Position numbers and translations under genes: made by a program | The notes under the pieces: generated by a model | What the model was told of the DNA's origin: nothing | Databases searched by the model: none | The model's input: the letters and a program-made list of their open reading frames with translations, nothing else | Source of the DNA: Coprinellus micaceus | Lineage: Eukaryota; Basidiomycota; Agaricomycetes; Agaricales; Psathyrellaceae | Direction: 5' to 3' | Assembly: GCA_951394405.1 (NCBI GenBank) | Contig: OX596342.1 | Location: 1,116,001-1,180,000 of the forward strand | Length of the DNA: 64,000 nucleotides | In this document: positions 47,684-59,600 of the stretch, piece by piece | How positions within the stretch are numbered: the first letter of the stretch is position 1 | Layout of the letters: every line of letters starts with the position of its first letter

Positions 47684-49637
47684 GCGATAGGGACTGTCTA
47701 AAATCACAACATGTACAGCAATGCACCCTATCGTTCTACAAATTCTGGGCTGGGAGCAGAAGAAAACAGTGGGAGGCTCCATGTCCGAACTGAGGGCGAC
47801 CGGGTATGACACGGGGGTAGGCCGACTCGTGAAGGCAACTACGAAGGCTATAGGGTAAGGGGATGGGTTGGACCCGTAGGATAGGGTGATGGTCTGTGGA
47901 AGGGAGCGCCTCGCAGCTTCGTATTCTGGTCAGCAACGAGCATCTCGAGGGCCTCGACCCGCGTCGTCTAAAGGTGTATACGGTGCCCAAACGCGATAGA
48001 CGTTAACCCCAAGCCTGAGTCGTACTAGAATGAGGTGAGCGACAAACACACGGAGATGTGGATGCGGCTGTATGGCGCACCTGTAGTTGACAATCAAGTG
48101 ACCATCTGTTCCGCAAGCCTGGGGATCTCATTAGCGCCTACGCTAGCTGAGCAATCGCGACGTCTCTACCTTGAATAGGTTTGCAACGGTATCATCAGGT
48201 GCAGGAGAGAACGAGAGATTGATATAGGTAAACTGTGACGATATCAGGTGAGCCTGACAACTGGAGAGACAACGCGACGCACCAGAGGTTCCCCGGCCTG
48301 CCACCCCAACTCCTTGCGCAAGAACTGAATCACAGCTTGGAATCGATTCGAAGATGTGATCTTGTAGAAGTTCTGCTTCATAATGGGAGCATTTCCAACT
48401 GCTTTGAACCGAACGACAACTACTCGCCTGTCTCGTGAGTTGGTGTCTCCCAAATAGTCGTGTCGTCACACACCTTTGGATGGATCCTTCTTCTTGTAGC
48501 TGTCGAGAGCCTTCAGGGCGTCTTCAAACTGTTCAGACCGTTCAGGTCTAATGAGGCCCCCAGCCGAAGGCCGTGCAGTGACTTCGGGTGCCGCTATTAC
48601 GCTGCTCATCTTGACAAGGCCATGAACATTGAGGATAACACAGGATCCACATAGCCTATCGCCCCCTATGAGTAGGCTCACGTGCACCTGGACCGGACAG
48701 TTGCTGACTCATGGGCGCTTGTGTCCACCGCCGTCCCCCATATTGCCCCTAGCTCCCGGTTGGGGGCACTACGAGCACCCAAGCTCCTGCACGAAGCGGA
48801 ATATGCACGTATAGTGCCTGATGCACGGTGCAAAAATATCAGCGCTGGCATTACAAGTGGATCCAGACTGCGCGGTAACAGCCAAGCGACTTGCAAGCGA
48901 CCGGCTACGTCAACTGCGCACTGGCAAGGTATTGCCCAAGACTTGCCGCCAGGAACATGTCCCATACGTTGTGGCTGGTGGGGGGAGCTATGCAGGCGCC
49001 AGCTTTTCGAATCGAAGGTCGGCAACGATTCGAATTAAAGCGGTGCGGATGCACTGGGGTTCAAAGTACGCCAGTGCTCTTCTCCCGCCGAGGTCAAACG
49101 CGACCAGCCTTCCAAATCGCTTGATATAAATCTCTAGGGTACACCAGAGTAGTAATTGTGATTGCTAGAGCGCATCTAGCATACCTACGATCGCTCATCA
49201 CACGTGGGGGGCGCGGACACACCCAACCTTCAACTTGAAACCACCAGAGATACCCGCTGCGTCGCGGTGAGCGCTTTGATGTGACTATTCTATAGACATC
49301 CCTTCCCTCAGACTCGCCACCCAGAGGAGCTGGGCGTCCCTTTCAAGGAATCGAGCTCAGGGCGATGCCGAGGGGGTAGATCAACCGCGACACTGGGGAA
49401 GAGTACAGGCTGATAAGATAAAATGCGTCAGAAGATCATTTCATCAGCTTCGGCATCCACAGGCACACAGCCATCGACGATTCATAAAGGCTGGGTGGGC
49501 GCGACAGAGCGTGTACTCAGGAGCTGGTCTCTACGTTCACCCGAGCTGGTCTCAATACCTCTCTCGACGATCCTAACGCAAATACCGACGCGCCCTTCCC
49601 GGTAGCCTCGCACCCTGCACCAATCTATCCAACAATC
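47684..49637. other. Intergenic region
   Basis: 2 kb between TMA22 and the secreted-protein gene. No coding evidence on either strand. Confidence 0.45.
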
Positions 49638-50248
49638 ATGTATACACGGTCCACCCTCTGGCAGCTACTCCTCTTCTTCCTAGTCTTTGCTTCATCTCTG
49701 CAGTCTCTTGATGCAGCGGTAATTAGGGCGCGGCCGCGCCAACGCGCTCCTGCCACGAAAGGTGCAAAGACTTCAGGCCGTTCCCCCTCTCCGCCAGGGG
49801 GCCTCGGCGCTCCCGCTCCCCGCCCAGAGGTTTTCCTCCCAGGACAGTTTGTCGGCATTCGAGTCAAGAGTTACGAAAGAGGATCCGTAAGTAGCTCTGT
49901 AGGCCCTTCTAACCTAGACGTTGACGCCGTCCACCCTTATAGAAAGTTGACACTATCCACCCAGGCGTGGTTGTGGGTGGTCCCATTGGGAACAGGGAGT
50001 ACCAGGTAGCGATGATATCGAATCGCTTACCCGGTAACCCACCACAAAAGCCCGTTTCTACCTACAAGCCGGGTATGGAAGGGAATATCTCTCTTTCCCC
50101 GATAGTCGTGGGCTGGAGCAGCATGAAGGTTTGGAAGCACAAGAATTCAGGGTCGAACGAGCCCGCACCCCCACTGGGGCAGGAGATGCTGAAGAAGCTG
50201 CTGCATGATATGGGTAAGAATCTCCGCAAGCCTCGCTGGAACCTTTGA
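49638..50248 (+). CDS. Small secreted protein, family not recognised
   Basis: Two exons, 49638-49886 and 49943-50248, phase 0, encode 184 residues. The N-terminus is a clear signal peptide (basic start, LWQLLLFFLVFASSL core, cleavage near LDA). A Pro/Arg-rich linker follows, then a compact domain: PGQFVGIRVKSYE, HPGVVVGGPIGNREYQVAMI, GMEGNISLSPIVVGWSSMKV, and a helical end with QEMLKKLLHDMGKNLRK. There is no cysteine in the mature part, unusual for fungal effectors. The PGVVVGGP..Y.VAMIS pattern looks like a conserved small beta domain, but I cannot name it. The donor is GTAAGT and the acceptor TATAG. It is a likely extracellular or wall protein. Confidence 0.7.
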
Positions 50249-52442
50249 ATAACCTATGTCGAACCTTTCAGCCCTGGCTAATAACAGATAGGCACGGGGT
50301 AAATGTTGAGAATCGATCATATGACTGGGGATATCTCGAAGCTTATAAGAGCTAGATGGCTCAATCTTCCAGAGCGATAAGTCGATAATTTGGTGAGAAC
50401 ATCTCAAAGAAACCAGTGTGTCCATATTGGCATCTCGGCGCTCACATGCCAAAAATGTTTGGACTAATTACGCTGAGTAAGGCTTGCTAGATGTATTCGT
50501 TCCCAATCAACGAAGTGGCGCGCTTGATTCCTCTCCACCATGTCGCACAGCGTCCTCTTTCAAGCTCTTCCCGGCGGTCTTGTCAATTCCCCCCGCTCTA
50601 CTATCTATTCACTCCGGCGACAAGCGTGTCGACCCTTCCTCTGCTTGGGCTCAACAAACTTGTCTTGGGAGTACAACAACTCGTCATCCTAAATTAGCTT
50701 TAGCCGTCTGTAAGGGAAGGATCGACCCCAAAATCCTGGCTATATTTTCCATCCTGCGTGTGGAGTGTCAGGCGATGCAGCATCTTTCGAAGTCTGCGAT
50801 AATTCTGCTCCTGGTTCTCACTGCGGCGGTTCCCTGTACGGAAAGGACTGTTCTCTGGCCCAGCCCATATCATCGGTTCTACAAACCCAAAGAAAAGGCG
50901 AAACCCACTCTCGCTCCTCAGGACGCATATTCTCGTCGTCCCTGGCAGGGGGGAACGTGTAGCTTGGCCACTGTTTGCGAAGACTATGATTTAGGCAAAC
51001 AGCGTCCTGACTATTCTTGCCGGTCTGAAGGGTGACAGTTACCGGTCCGCATGCCTCAATCTACAACCCTACTAACCGCTAACAGATAGGGGTGCTTGGT
51101 TGGCTATGCACGTCCCGATCCTGAGGCGAGCCCTCTACTAAATTTCAAAGAAAGATGTCGGGCCGTGGAAGAGCTTCCAGTCGGTTGCTGCCAGTCCGAT
51201 GTATGGGTACCCTCCGTCTTCACCCTCTCGGATTTCAGACTCTGCAGTCCGTTAGTCGGGCAGCTGTACCGATAGACTTCTGCGAGAAATCCCACGGCGA
51301 AAGGCGCCTTAGAGTCGAAGCCCTTCTCCCGCGATGGTGAAATATCCCAGACTCGCCCGTTTTCACGCCTATCTACACACAGCTACCGAGGCTGCATACT
51401 TCAAGGCTGCCAAGTACTTTTCAGGAAGTGTAGGCCCAAGCAAGCCAACAAGATTGTTCCTGCCGGCACTGACGATACCACGGAAGAATTCGCGGATTTA
51501 GTCGAAAGACTAGGGTGGAGGTGACCTCACTATCGGTACCAACATTGGCCTGATCACCGCAACGAGCTTTCCGGATTCATGGTTCAGTCAGGTCAGTTTC
51601 AATTCTCGATCTCTGCTGCTCGACATGAGCTGACCTCTCTTCCGGCTTCAAAAGGTCACGTTGGTAGGTGGGAACATGCTTCTTGGTCGTGGCGGGTCAG
51701 GGATACCATACTTGGCCAATTCCTTCCTATCTCTAGCCATCCAGCCCCCCTGCGTGCGAGTAAGGGGTGGGCATCCCTAGGACCACCTTCCGTCCGTACC
51801 ACCTGTATACTCAACACGGGATAACCACGGATATGCGTATGTCCATGCCCATAGGACGGTCGCAAGACCATAGCTGGAGCCTCCAAGGTCTCTCTTGGTC
51901 ACGGAGGATCCGAGTCGGTGTCGTTTGTCCAGCATGAGATTCCCTAGGGACCCTTTCGGTATGTCGTTTGCTTTCTGAGGAAACACATGCTTTTCCACCC
52001 ATATAATGACGTCGGGCTGGTACCATTTGCGAAAGGAGAGTGCGATTATTAGCCTCGTTACTCGACCTAGGAGTAGGCATTGCCCCTTGTATAGCTGTAT
52101 TTCCCTGACTTTCGCCTTGGTCCAATAAGGGTCAGTTGGAAATCATACCGCATAGGCTTTCCGGTCGTATTCTCCTCCCTTCTGTTCCTCTAAATTCGTT
52201 TCCATGACGTAGGTAACCCTCAATTGTCGTTTGAAACACGAGCCGTACACGATTCGCAGTCGCTCTAGTGATAACAATACCTGCCTGTGGGAAAGCTGCT
52301 TCACGGTTGTCGCGTTTCGGCTTGACTTGCCATGATGTAACTTGAAGTTGAAAGCAACCACATCCTCCACTCCTACTCTCTCCCTTCATTCTCTCTCTTT
52401 CCTTCTTTTATTCTTACATAAGTCATTCTCTAATATACGGCA
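50249..52442. other. Intergenic region with one possible secreted-protein gene
   Basis: Holds the candidate at 50775 and, at its right end, the promoter of the NYN-domain gene: the last 60 bases are strongly pyrimidine-rich, typical of fungal 5' leaders. Nothing else was recognised. Confidence 0.45.
50775..51035 (+). CDS. Possible second small secreted protein, exon structure unresolved
   Basis: An ATG at 50775 opens a frame that starts with a good signal peptide (basic residue, then SAIILLLVLTAAVPC). It continues as a hydrophilic, cysteine-bearing sequence (GGTCSLATVCEDYD) and stops at 51033. A perfect branch-point sequence TACTAAC at 51070-51076 stands before AG acceptors at 51085 and 51089, so a second exon probably follows. 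An open, cysteine-rich frame of 61 codons runs from 51090 to 51275, but no good donor in the matching phase was found. It lies 0.5 kb after another secreted-protein gene in the same direction. The two sequences do not look alike beyond the signal peptide. Confidence 0.3.
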   Translation: MQHLSKSAIILLLVLTAAVPCTERTVLWPSPYHRFYKPKEKAKPTLAPQDAYSRRPWQGGTCSLATVCEDYDLGKQRPDYSCRSEG

Positions 52443-55400
52443 ATGCCCAGCGATACCGCTTCAACAAGCTCTCGACTGACAATTCCAATATCCCCCACCT
52501 TTTCGACCGATACAACGAGCAGTGCACCACACTCGGAGGCAACAACAGACGAGACACCAGATCTAGGTGCCTTCACCCAAATCCTGTGGGCGTGGAACAA
52601 CTTACAACCGGCACCACGAGCGCCAGTCCCTCAGTTTCACCCACCACCATCGTCTCAATCCTTACACACCGTTAATGACCACTCCTCAGTTTCGTCCTTC
52701 ACCCATCCTGGCTTGAGCGAAGCGTCTGGAACGGAAAGCATCGCCCTAGGGGAGCCACCAGAAACCGTATGGAATCAACAACAACTCCAATCTTACTTCA
52801 ATCTCAACAGTATCACGCCCTCAACCCGTGTTCATGAACTTGACGAGAACGAATACGACATCAGCATTGCCAACGACTATCCCGACCAAGGATACGAAGA
52901 AACGGAAGAACTACCACCACCTTCCCCCTTTTCAAACGGCTCTCAGACAGTAGAAATCTACGACGCGACGTCAGATTTCGAAATCCCAGAAACTGTATCC
53001 CTGCACGACGCAGCAGGTCAGTCTCCAACTCGAAGACCGATGGTCGTACCAGTTATGGGTCCATCTCCCAGTCGACGGGGAGGGAGTGGCGGGATGTCGT
53101 CTGGAAGTGAACTAGAGGGAAACGCCGTGTCGACCTCCCGTGGCGAGTTGCAGCTCCATGGACCCCATTTCTCAACCAATTCCTTTGGGCGCACCAGCTT
53201 GGGGCGTCAGGTAGCACCTCTTCGCGACCGCAGCTCTCCAGAGGGAATTCCGGTCCATATTACACCACGCCAAGCCGATTTCCCGATCCACGACCATTCT
53301 TCTGTCCATTCACAATCCACCGCACGCACCACAGGAACTAGAACTCAGAAACCGGCGTGGTCGCGAACTCAACTTAACCGGGTTCCTGAGTCTCCTCAGG
53401 ATGCTCTCGTGGACGATACCTCTTCCCTATCCTCACACCCCACTCAAGAGGATTCGGAGGACGCTGTCCAGTCTCTATTGGACAAGGCCAGAGTGGCGAG
53501 ATCTGTAATCAACGACAACTCTTCCATGGACATTTCTGTCGACACTTCAGACGAGCATTCCACTGGAACAAGAAATTACGGCCCTTCAACTTCCCATTCT
53601 ATACCATACTATCATCGCGAACTTGATCCCGCACCCCGAGCAACACCACCTCGACCCATCCAGACCCGCGGCTTCTCGCCTCAGGTAGAGCCCCCGTCAC
53701 CACTCCCAACACCTGAAGATTCAGAGGTTTTCATGTACTCGCCTCGCCAACGTCACCTAAAGGTGGAGAGTGTGGATGAGGATCAATCTCGTACACCCAC
53801 CCGCCCGCCAGCTCGGACCCATGGCCACATTCTACCGCAGCAGATGGAAGACTCCAGCCGTTACCTGGAGCAGGGCGTAGCACACCCGTACCCGCATCCT
53901 TTGAAAGGACGCCACGGGTTGCCTATCACAGCTGACCCTTCGGAACGACGCGACGATCCACCACGCATGGTCGATGGCTTTGGTGAGCCCTCGGGGGGTG
54001 ACCTTGATGGCGACCAGCCTTCTCTCGGATTGCTAGACGAAGCCTTAAGTTTCATAGCGGCTGAGAGAGCGAGATACGAGGCCCTCAGAGCCAGCGGCGC
54101 ACATCAGGGCGACGGTGGGTTCACCCCACTTGAGTGGCAGCATGTTGTCGGTAAGCATCACATTCCCTTTCTACCTAGGGCACCATCCCCAGCGGTACCG
54201 CCCTCTCTGATCCGCGGTCCCTTTCTCCCCTTGTTCAGTCGAGTGACGTTTTTGGCCTCCAGACACATCCAATACAAAGCGTAAACGACGGAAGAAGACA
54301 ATAGCCACAGCCAAAACTCAGGACAATTTCCCTTCGCAAGTATCTCGCACTCCGTCGGCAGTGTCAAACACACGACCCCTTCTTCTTGCTGCGAACCCCG
54401 ATAACGCTTTTCTCGAATCTGACCACGACACAGTCGAAGCTACGACCACTAACATATTGCACGGGACGAACGACAAACGAATTATGATATTAACGAGGCC
54501 GAGACCTCCTGTAACACCACCCTCCGCCCCTAGCACGCTAGAAGAACCCATAAGATTAACTGGGAAGAAGGGGAAGCGGGTTGGGCGCAAGGAGCGCGAA
54601 CGAGAGAAAGCGAAGAGAGATGGTGAACGGGCAGCCCTTGAAGCAGCCGGACCCGAGCGGTCAACTCGGGGAGATAGGGGGGACGATTGGGAACTTGACG
54701 GTGGTAAGGATGAGGGGGACGACGAGGTCGATGGGGAGGATGAAGATGGAGAGGAGGACGGAGCTGAAGGGGACGCCGGGTTTTCCTCATCGGGAGCCTC
54801 GGTGACTAACATCCACACTATTCGTGCATCGGCAGGATCTCGGGCCTACATCCACGAAGCAGGTCCAGGCAAAGGGTTTTATAAATCTACGCCAGCGACC
54901 CCGAGGGCAATTTCACCCACCAAGGCCGATCTCGACCGTCAAGGTCACGGCGACCTAGTTAGAGGCGGTGAGCAAGACATGGACGAACCCTTGGTCATCA
55001 TTCCGCCGGTGAAGGTCGGACGTAGTCGCAAGAAATCCAGAAAGCGCCCAAAGACACTGGAGCACGCCAAATCATACCCGAACCTTCGCCATGACGCAAT
55101 CCCCGATCCAGAGGAGCAAGGGAGGGCTCCGCAGGCTCTCCCTTTGCTAGACCAAAACAAGCGAAGTCGGCTTATGGACCTTGCTAGTCGGTTGGAGGCC
55201 ATCTTCCCTGAACAGAACACGGACCTCAAAGAGGTCATTCAACGCCTCGAAGGCGTTACTCGAAGGAAAGTGAACTTGGCGAGGACAGGTTCGATCGGAA
55301 GTGGGAAAGGGAGGTCGAGACATTCTCGCAACGGGAGTTTGGAAGGGCATGTCCCTCAGGACATCTCTGCAGGTGTTCAAGGGCAAGACCCGATTGAGCT

Positions 55401-56930
55401 AGAGGTTGTCGGTCAAACCCCCGTCGCTTTCGACGGTACTGTACCTTTGATTCACGTTTTCATCGACCAGTAAGTAACCCCATCCCCGCGTTGAAAGTCG
55501 TCTCTAATTGATTGCCGTTAGCTCAAATATCCTGATTGGCCTGCTCAACTTCCTGAAACGGTCACCCCCGCCTAGGGGAATAGTAGCCGACTATTTGGCA
55601 TCCCGACTCGTTCAAACGGCCAATTCAACACAGGGCAAAGCTTCATCCTCGACCCCCATTGCTATACCTCATTCAAAGAACCGAGCCAGCGGCCCCCTCA
55701 TCGAAGAGTCCCCGGCGGATAGCGGCTTTGAGTACCCCATTCCTTTGCCCTCATTTGCGACCGCAAAAGCCAAGGATACTTCATTGTCGAAATCCCTCCC
55801 GATAGAGTCAGCCCTTGACGCACACATGTCGAAGAAAGGTCCTCGGAACCGTGTTCCTCACGCTGCGGTCTCAGATGCCTCGGAACCTGACCGCGAGGAG
55901 GGGGAGGAGGGTGGTAATTCGTCTCATGTGGAGAAGAAGGCAGCTAGATTTCCTAGACATATTTGGCATGCGGCGCTGGTTCTTGTCTTGGAGAGAGGGA
56001 GAGCAATTTCGCGTGAGCCCATCTATTACCCCTATTCTTAAATGGTTTTTGAAAGGAACTGAACATCCCCTCTTCAATCGTGATAGGTCGGGTCGTGGTT
56101 ACGTCAAGTCCATTGTACCAGCCGATGGAGAACATTCAGACCCTAGGATACGAAGTGCGGGTTTATATGCGTGTTCCTAACTTAGGTGGGTACTGGAACC
56201 CGTCTACTCAAATCCGAACGCGGCCTAAACTTGTCATCCGCGTGGAACCTGACGTTCTAACCCCCCATTGATAGGTGATGGAATGGACCAAGAGCGCAAG
56301 AAAGCAAGATACAGTGCCTCGAGATCTATTTACAACGCGAAAGGGTCGCCCACCAAGAAGACTCACATGCGCCACGTCTCTGGAAGCACGAGCGCCGAAA
56401 GCGGATCTGGCGGATTGAATTTGCAGGCCCATACCGCCGGTTTGGCTGCTCATAACGCTGCCACAAACTACGCCGCCATAACCAAGGTCAAGTACCGTGA
56501 GCAGGGTGTTGACGAATTGCTGCAATTGAAGTTGCACCAGGCGATCGCAGATGTAGATGTTGTTCCATCAGGTTCAACGATTGTTTTGGCCACCGGAGAT
56601 GGGAACGTGGGGCAATTCAACGAGGACGGTTTCTTAGGTGTGCTCCTCCCTCATTTCTGCCCGGGACCTCTGGCTAACTGAAGGATTGCAGGACCTGTGC
56701 GAACTGCTTTGAAGCGCGGGTGGAAAGTCGAACTGTACGCGTGGGAGGATGGACTAAGTAAGCCCATTTCCCTATGTATGGCTGGCGTTTCTGACGACTC
56801 CCCTGTGACTCAAGGCCGTGCCTGGAGGCGAGAATTTGGAGAGAACAGCGAGTGGGGTAAGAAAGGCGTATTCCGTATCATCCCCTTGGAACAATTTGCA
56901 ACTAGTCTCGTAGAGGCTGCGGGATGGTAG
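52443..56930 (+). CDS. NYN-domain (PIN-like) protein, putative ribonuclease
   Basis: The C-terminal third is a NYN domain, a PIN-like fold of metal-dependent RNases related to LabA and MARF1; the target is unknown. Exons 52443-54150, 54263-55469, 55522-56012, 56087-56185, 56275-56637, 56692-56757, 56815-56930; 1349 residues. Acidic active-site candidates are D971 in VFIDHSNILIGLL, D1248 in REQGVDELLQ and D1277 in LATGDGNVGQF. The final strand and helix are VRTALKRGWKVELYAWEDGL and SRAWRREF. An insertion of about 120 disordered residues (roughly 987-1110) separates the first strand-helix from the next (ISRRVVVTSSPLYQP). Residues 1-960 are disordered, Ser/Pro/Asp-rich, with a basic stretch KRKRRKK after the first intron and another (GRSRKKSRKRPK), so the protein is possibly nuclear. 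Confidence 0.85.
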
Positions 56931-59600
56931 TGTATCAATATGCGCGCAAAATGACAATTTTCTCCGACCTCCTTCCACCCCATTGACATTCAGCTCCTCG
57001 AGGGTCAATCCAGAATGCTTCATACTCGCCTCCAATGTGTCACCTTTCAGCGCCGGATTTACCATCAAAATGAAGTTCGAACGCGGACCTTTGTCTCCGC
57101 GCTATGCTCATGAAGATCAATTCATAGCTAAGAGTTTCCGTGGCCGCCCAGTGGTTGTATCCAGGTCTGCCCGGAAGGGCTGATATTTCTACATGAGGCG
57201 CTTGATTGACATCCCAGCGCCTAATTTGACGCGTGGGCAGGTTGAGCCGGACGACTCTCGTTAGTAAACCGAAGTCGTACGTACAGCAAATATTTGGCTT
57301 CGTAACCCTCCTTCCTGCGGCTCATGTGACACATACCGAGGGAGGAAATGCCTGTGAGTCTCTGAATACGATCGGGCTGAACTGTTGGGCCCCAACCCAC
57401 TGGCATTTCTGCTCGCTACATCTGCAAAAAATGGGTTCTGTCCCAAATTGATACTCCAACTTTCTTCGCGAGATGGTTTAGCAAACGGGGCCTAACCTTT
57501 GGTCCCTCGTGCACACGCTCCACCCCGTTAGCACTTTTCTAGGTCCCCCTCTCATCAAGGATCCTGCAATCGAAAAGACTGGGGGCTTATTGCGCACAGG
57601 CCACGGCGACTCAAGGGGGGAGGTGGGTTGGCTGTTGACAAGGTAACAAGGGTTGTGATATGTTACTCAAAGTCCGACTACGCTTGAAATGACACAATGC
57701 ATCGGACCCGTCGTAGCGTAATCGGGCTCCAAGGGGGATTTCTTGCGCTGACGCAGAAGCGGGTTTATGATTGGCTGTAGTATCGGTTATTGTTTCCTGT
57801 ATACCGTTGGTCTTCCGACAGCTGATCGTCCAGTCGACCCGAATTCTGGGGCCATAGGCTGCCATAGGACGCACATAGAAACCCAAACGGACTTGTCGTG
57901 AAGGGCAATGGATAAATGAACAGAGGGGACCGTGCGGTCCAGCTTATCACTCAGAACCGAATCGGATTCAAAATTTCTCTCCTCCCCAATATGTGGAGTC
58001 GAACGCCAGTCCAGATAAACAGCCTGAAGCCCGCTCCGTGCGATTGACGCCGGGGAGGAGGACCCCGGAACTTCTATATCACCCCTCGCCAATGATTCCT
58101 CCGCGATATTCTCACCGAATTGAACTTGCGAAGACGCGTCCTCGAAGCTCCTCTCTCGCTAAACACCCCTTGATTGCGAGGAAATAGACGTCACGATGAG
58201 ATCATCGCGACAGAGATATGATGCTGTGCTTTGTTTTCTTCCGTTCGGTTTTCAATATATTTTCGCCGACAATCGGCCCCAGCTGCGAGTGGTTCGTTGC
58301 TTATACTTGAGAGGGAGGAGATGTCTTTTCCTCCGTCATAATGTGGCTGCAATGGTTTTAGTATACCCTTTCCAAGTTACCTGACTTGGGGTTCAGCAAT
58401 AGCATTTGAGCGAACTCGTTCGTGGGAGAATCCGGGGGATTCTGCGCCCCGGGCGCTTATCGTGCGAGGCTCATTCCAGTCGTTTTATGGCCTCTTTCTA
58501 TACCCACGCAAAAACCCCACCGATAAACATAGCTTTCTTGGCGCTGTCTTTTAAGCATCAATATGAAAATATGGGAAACTGAGCATCCCGAGAGAGGACA
58601 GTGGATGGCGCTTGAACGGAAATTGTGTGCACGAAGACGAAGGGAAGGTTGGTGCATCTCTCATCTATAGCCTCACTTCTGGTTTTACACATGCCCAATT
58701 GACCCACCATGCCTGGCGGAAGAAGATATCATAGACCTGAGTGGCTGCTTGACCCCTGTGATCTCTCTCGCAGCCAATCCGAGACTGGCTATAGCGCCTA
58801 GTTTGATTGCCGCTTGTAGGTCAACTGAACGCCAATAGGGCTGAAATGCTGAAGCGGAAAGCCTACGAGGCCTGCGACGACTCGAAATATATCAGGGATG
58901 GATGTCAAGTGGCATGTACTACCGTGGTGGAATTCAGTCGCGTAACGAGTCCTTCCTAGGCTCTGGCACGTATCGGGTGACTTCGGGTCTGTGAGCGCGT
59001 AACCGGGTATTGGGTATGTATGGAACAAGATCGACTCCGAAAACTAGCAGAAAGCGAGAGAAAGTGCGAGAGTGAGGTCAAGAAGGGGAAGTAATGTATC
59101 TAGGTAGGGAAAACATGAATGCGTGTGTACAGTCGAGCGATGTAACTACGTGTATGTAGGGATTGTTCGAGAATGGGTCGTTAGTTTGAATGAAACGGGA
59201 GCAAGGCAAACAAATCTACAAAGGAGTCCGGAAGGAAACCGACAGAGAGCAAATGAAGGAAGGGTGAAAGGTCATCGAGGTGTTCAAAAGAAAGCGTGAG
59301 TTCGAGTGGAAGCGTCAAACAGCAAAGCGCGGGTGTGCATGTGCTGGAAAGCGTATGTACGGTCGTGGTATACCTACGTGCGTGACCTTTATAAGTACTT
59401 TCAAGTTGGGTCTCTTGAATGAATAAAAGAAGAAGAGGATGTGATATAAAAGAAAGCGAGTGAAGTGTCCGATAAAATCCCGAATGACGAGCGACGAGTG
59501 TGAACAGTGACTTTGGGATGACAAGTGACCGGCGTCATGAAAAGCAGAGGGAGGGACAAACGTTAAGGCAGACAGAGAGGGGAATATGGAGGAAGATTGA
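56931..59600. other. Convergent intergenic region of 2.7 kb
   Basis: Between the stops of the NYN gene and the polysaccharide synthase gene. No gene recognised. From about 59040 the plus strand becomes purine-rich (GAAAG/GAGAG runs), the start of a compositional zone that extends through the introns of the next gene. Confidence 0.45.
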
